This document shows, in pieces, positions 33,895 through 36,538 of a stretch of DNA of 36,538 bases. Under the pieces are notes generated by a model, which worked only from the letters and a program-made list of their open reading frames with translations, did no database searches and was not told the DNA's origin. The position numbers and the translations under genes are program-made. Position 1 is the first letter of the stretch. Each line of letters begins with the position of its first letter. This DNA comes from Prevotella heparinolytica (GTDB taxonomy: Bacteria; Bacteroidota; Bacteroidia; Bacteroidales; Bacteroidaceae): assembly GCF_004342845.1 (NCBI RefSeq), contig NZ_SLXB01000030.1:1-36538 (forward strand), written 5' to 3'.

Positions 33895-35483
33895 TGAAAA
33901 CCTATACACTCGCTTTTCATGACCGGCAGCATATACAGCGGATATTAATGCAGCAGAATGCTGTCGGTTTGGCTTTCAATCAATTTATCGCCACTGTCTC
34001 ACCTCATCTTCGTAAATGGACCGACCGTGGAGGAGATAGTGTGTGGGTGCGCAATTCCTCTGTAGAGAAAGCTATTGACAAGGCTTTATTGATATTGCAG
34101 GCTTCCCTGTATCGGAATATTACCGAGTTTCAGGCTGATGCTTGGAAGGGGGCTAATATAAAGAATGATGATATGGTTTCCCGTTTCATAGACGGTATGG
34201 CTATTTCTTCGCTACGCAGGGATGGAATGTTCCGTCAAAACATGGAAGCGTTCAGGGGACTGCAAAAGGAGGTTGACGCAAACGGGTTGAATGTATCACA
34301 GAAGGTCTGGAAAATTACCGATCAGGCGAAAACCAACCTTGAGTTCTACCTTGATAGCGGTATATCCTCTGGGAGAAGCGCGTCAGGGATAAGCAGTGAC
34401 ATTCGTCAAATCTTGGATAAACCGGATAAGAGGTTTCGCCGTATACGTGACGAGAACGGGAAGTTGCAATTATCTAAGCCCATGGAAGAGTATCATCCTG
34501 GTTCAGGCGTATATCGTTCTTCCCGCATGAACGCTTTGCGTCTTGCCGCCACAACTACGAACGTGGCGTATAGGAAAGCAGACTATGAACGTTGGCAGAA
34601 TCTTGATTTTATCCTTGGTATAGAGATAAGCCGTTCCCCGTCTAATCATGGCCCGTGCAAGATATGCGACGCTATGGTAGGTAAATACCCTAAGGGGTTT
34701 CAGTTCTTGGGTTTCCATCCGTTTTGTATCTGCATCGCTACTCCTATACTCCAGAAACCGGAAGATTTTGCTGACTTTTTGCTCGATGATGAAATACCGA
34801 AAGAGCAACTTGTTACCGATATACCTGCTGATGCTCGTAAGTTCATGCTTGATAATGAGTATATGCAGAAATCGTATGCTTTTAGGGATAATGTGGAATG
34901 GTTTACTAATTCTAAAGTTGAGGAGCCTGTAACAAAATATATTGATGATAAAACAAAGAAACTATACGAAGCTATCGAAAAGACAGAGAGCGAAATCCGG
35001 ATGAATAAAAAATTTGAAACAGGTGTAGCCTATAATAGAAATGGTGATATCGTGATAGACAAAAGAGGTGCAGCATATAGCGTTGAGTTTACAAAGGATG
35101 AATGCGAAAGAATGAAAGATTGCATTTTAACCCATAATCATCCGAGAGGGTGGGGATATCCAGAAAATTCACTTGGCAGGATAGGTAATTCGTTCAGCAC
35201 GGCAGATATTAACTTTGCCGTTAGAAACGATTTATCAGAAATGCGTGCCGTCACTCCAATGTATACGTTTGTTATGAAGCGTCCAGATGAAGGGTGGGGG
35301 GATTGTGACAAAGTAATGGCGATTATAAACGAGGAGAATAAAAAGCTCCATGAAGAATTCGGAAAGAGGATTGATGAAGGCACTTTGACTACGAGTCAAG
35401 CGAATGCCACACATTTTCATATACTTTGGAAAAGGGTGAGCGAAAAACTCGGTTGGATGTATTCAAAGGCTAAAACCGGTTAG
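33891..35483 (+). CDS. MuF-type minor head protein with JAMM-like C-terminal domain
   Basis: This 530-residue protein is a phage head morphogenesis (Mu gpF-like) protein. The MuF core has the CKICDAMVGKYPKGF and FHPFCICIATPI motifs around residues 260-290. The C-terminal ~170 residues form an added domain. It contains ILTHNHPRG (His415, His417) and, after an 18-residue gap, Ser436-x-x-Asp439 in SFSTADINFA, with a candidate Glu399 upstream. That is the metal-binding pattern of JAB/JAMM peptidases and RadC, with a longer loop. MuF proteins are known to carry variable C-terminal effector domains injected with phage DNA. A small antisense gene follows at once. Confidence 0.85.
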   Translation: MMKTYTLAFHDRQHIQRILMQQNAVGLAFNQFIATVSPHLRKWTDRGGDSVWVRNSSVEKAIDKALLILQASLYRNITEFQADAWKGANIKNDDMVSRFIDGMAISSLRRDGMFRQNMEAFRGLQKEVDANGLNVSQKVWKITDQAKTNLEFYLDSGISSGRSASGISSDIRQILDKPDKRFRRIRDENGKLQLSKPMEEYHPGSGVYRSSRMNALRLAATTTNVAYRKADYERWQNLDFILGIEISRSPSNHGPCKICDAMVGKYPKGFQFLGFHPFCICIATPILQKPEDFADFLLDDEIPKEQLVTDIPADARKFMLDNEYMQKSYAFRDNVEWFTNSKVEEPVTKYIDDKTKKLYEAIEKTESEIRMNKKFETGVAYNRNGDIVIDKRGAAYSVEFTKDECERMKDCILTHNHPRGWGYPENSLGRIGNSFSTADINFAVRNDLSEMRAVTPMYTFVMKRPDEGWGDCDKVMAIINEENKKLHEEFGKRIDEGTLTTSQANATHFHILWKRVSEKLGWMYSKAKTG

Positions 35484-35677
35484 GCCTCTTCAAACACTGT
35501 TTCTCCTCTTTGTCCTGGTAATACACTGTCATGGTTTTCTTCTCCGGAAAGAATGTTGTCGGGTATTTCATCAGGGAACGCATTGCAAGTACAGCTATCC
35601 AAATTAAAATGTACACACTTTGGGCATTGGGAGGCGTACAAATTCAGAAACTCATGTCTATCATTTATTCTATCCAT
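35480..35677 (-). CDS. Small antisense Cys-rich protein next to the MuF gene
   Basis: The 65-residue acidic protein is encoded against the structural operon. It has CPKCVHF, then CTCNAFPDEIPDNILSGE, then a C-terminal HDSVLPGQRGETVFE segment. I recall a small phage protein family with the same pattern (Cys pair, FP..IP..I..GE..H, PG..G..F), usually beside MuF-type genes, of unknown function. Its stop overlaps the MuF stop by four bases. It has its own promoter box (TATTTTTG at 35689-35682) placed so close to the ATG that the message would be nearly leaderless. Confidence 0.7.
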   Translation of the reverse strand: MDRINDRHEFLNLYASQCPKCVHFNLDSCTCNAFPDEIPDNILSGEENHDSVLPGQRGETVFEEA

Positions 35678-35681
35678 ATAG

Positions 35682-35689
35682 CAAAAATA
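35682..35689 (-). promoter_or_regulatory. -7 box of the antisense gene
   Basis: On the minus strand this reads TATTTTTG, matching TAnnTTTG. It ends four bases before the ATG at 35677, so transcription would begin at or next to the start codon. No clear -33 element is seen. Confidence 0.45.
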
Positions 35690-35760
35690 CTTATTTATCT
35701 ATTGTAAAATATAAATATGAAGAAAAAATCGTACTCACTTATATTTTAAAGGAAAAAGTT

Positions 35761-36441
35761 ATGAAGATTTTAGCAATTATCAAAGCCGCTCTGAAAAAGG
35801 CGGGGATACCCGAAAAATATGCGGGTAAAGTTCAAAAGTTATTCAATATTGAAAGTGAAGAAAACCTTGAGACATACATTGCGCTGTTCGAGGAGAATAT
35901 TCTTCCCGATATTGAAGAGGCTGAAGGTAGTGCAAAGACTGCTGCTGAAGCTGCTGCAAAAAAAGCTATCGAAGATTACGAGAAGCAGTATAATCTGAAA
36001 GATGGCAAAGTCATTGAACAGAAGAAGCCGGAAGAAACAAATACGGATGATTTGTCACCGGCGGTAAAAGCTCTTATTGAAGCCCAAGGCAAGCAGATTT
36101 CAGAGCTTACCGGAGTGGTGAACAAGCTTGCAAACTCTGTTACTACATCGCAGAAACAGTCATCCGCTGTCGCCCTTTTTAAAGAAGCTAAGCTACCGGA
36201 AAAGTGGCTATCCCGTATAGATGTCAACTCGGATAAGTCTGTAGATGAACAGATTAAAGAATTGCAGGAAGAATGGGCTGAACTCCGTCAGAGTGTCATT
36301 GATGACCAAGTGGAAACCGGTAACTATCGCCCTAATCAGTACGTATCGAAAGAAAGAACAGAGAAAGAGTGGGCCGATTTCATGAATGGAGACAAAGAAA
36401 TAAGCAAGGACGCGAGCGTTGCAAGCCTCGGCTTGGATTAA
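35761..36441 (+). CDS. Phage head scaffolding protein
   Basis: The 226-residue protein is acidic and mainly helical. It has an N-terminal segment of basic helices (MKILAIIKAALKKAG), an Ala/Glu-rich coiled coil (AKTAAEAAAKKAIEDYEKQY) and a second helical stretch, as in capsid scaffolds. Its position between the minor head protein and the next, probably capsid, gene fits that role. The start is the ATG at 35761; the open frame upstream overlaps the antisense gene and is not coding. A hairpin follows the stop. Confidence 0.75.
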   Translation: MKILAIIKAALKKAGIPEKYAGKVQKLFNIESEENLETYIALFEENILPDIEEAEGSAKTAAEAAAKKAIEDYEKQYNLKDGKVIEQKKPEETNTDDLSPAVKALIEAQGKQISELTGVVNKLANSVTTSQKQSSAVALFKEAKLPEKWLSRIDVNSDKSVDEQIKELQEEWAELRQSVIDDQVETGNYRPNQYVSKERTEKEWADFMNGDKEISKDASVASLGLD

Positions 36442-36451
36442 TGTTTAATGC

Positions 36452-36482
36452 GAATCAGTAGTTGGTCTCTGATTCTTGTTTT
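36452..36482 (+). terminator. Hairpin between scaffold and capsid genes
   Basis: GAATCAG (36452-36458) pairs with CTGATTC (36469-36475), followed by TTGTTTT. A short-stem terminator here could be partial and serve to protect or adjust the capsid message. Confidence 0.5.
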
Positions 36483-36496
36483 AAAAAATTAGATAA

Positions 36497-36538
36497 ATGA
36501 ATGCGATGGCAATTTTTCCCATCGTATGTACTAAAAGT
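36497..36538 (+). CDS. Start of the probable major capsid protein (cut by window end)
   Basis: An ATG at 36497 opens a frame that runs to the window end, giving MNAMAIFPIVCTKS. The position directly after the scaffold gene is where the major capsid gene is expected. Only 14 codons are visible, so identity rests on context. Confidence 0.5.
   Translation, partial: MNAMAIFPIVCTKS

Overview
The window comes from a Bacteroidota chromosome, most likely the genus Bacteroides. The evidence is the protein sequences, recurrent promoters of the Bacteroides type (-7 box TAnnTTTG, often with TTTG about 19 bases upstream), and a housekeeping gene order typical of the group. Positions 1-17050 are host chromosome. 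From about 17051 to beyond the right edge lies the left part of an integrated tailed-phage genome, next to a pair of identical tRNA-Val(TAC) genes.

Host part, left to right: a DUF177/YceD-type protein, rpmF, fabH, era and der; a 670-base intergenic region filled with 22-23 base tandem repeats; a leftward MlaF/MlaE-like lipid transporter pair facing rightward lptB across a double promoter; a small RRM RNA-binding protein gene; tig, clpP and clpX; recQ; guaB, whose promoter sits in a 26-bp inverted repeat; a hexapeptide acetyltransferase; and two tRNA-Val genes.

Prophage part: a tyrosine integrase (17251-18501); then, behind a promoter and a hairpin leader, an early operon that opens with a phage DNA sliding clamp (DnaN homologue). 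Next come components of the little-studied PRTRC cassette: protein E, protein C (a 69-residue ubiquitin-like protein ending in Gly), an F-position protein, protein B (E2-like, candidate Cys152) and a ThiF/E1-like enzyme (candidate Cys200). A replication-initiator-like gene with iteron-like repeats, a sigma-like protein, a ParB-domain protein and a TAGT-type glycosyltransferase follow. Two apparent cargo genes with their own divergent promoters (a secreted protein and an Ig-like lipoprotein) interrupt the operon. Then come an antirepressor behind a leader with competing hairpins, small ORFs, and the late genes: small and large terminase, portal, MuF-type minor head protein with a JAMM-like C-terminal motif, a small antisense Cys-rich gene, scaffold, and the first 14 codons of the probable major capsid gene.

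The most interesting element is the E1/E2/ubiquitin-like set co-transcribed with a phage sliding clamp, with no adjacent JAB peptidase. A ParB/glycosyltransferase pair without a visible TET/JBP oxygenase is a second candidate for an uncharacterised activity. All family calls are from reading the sequence and from memory; no search was run.
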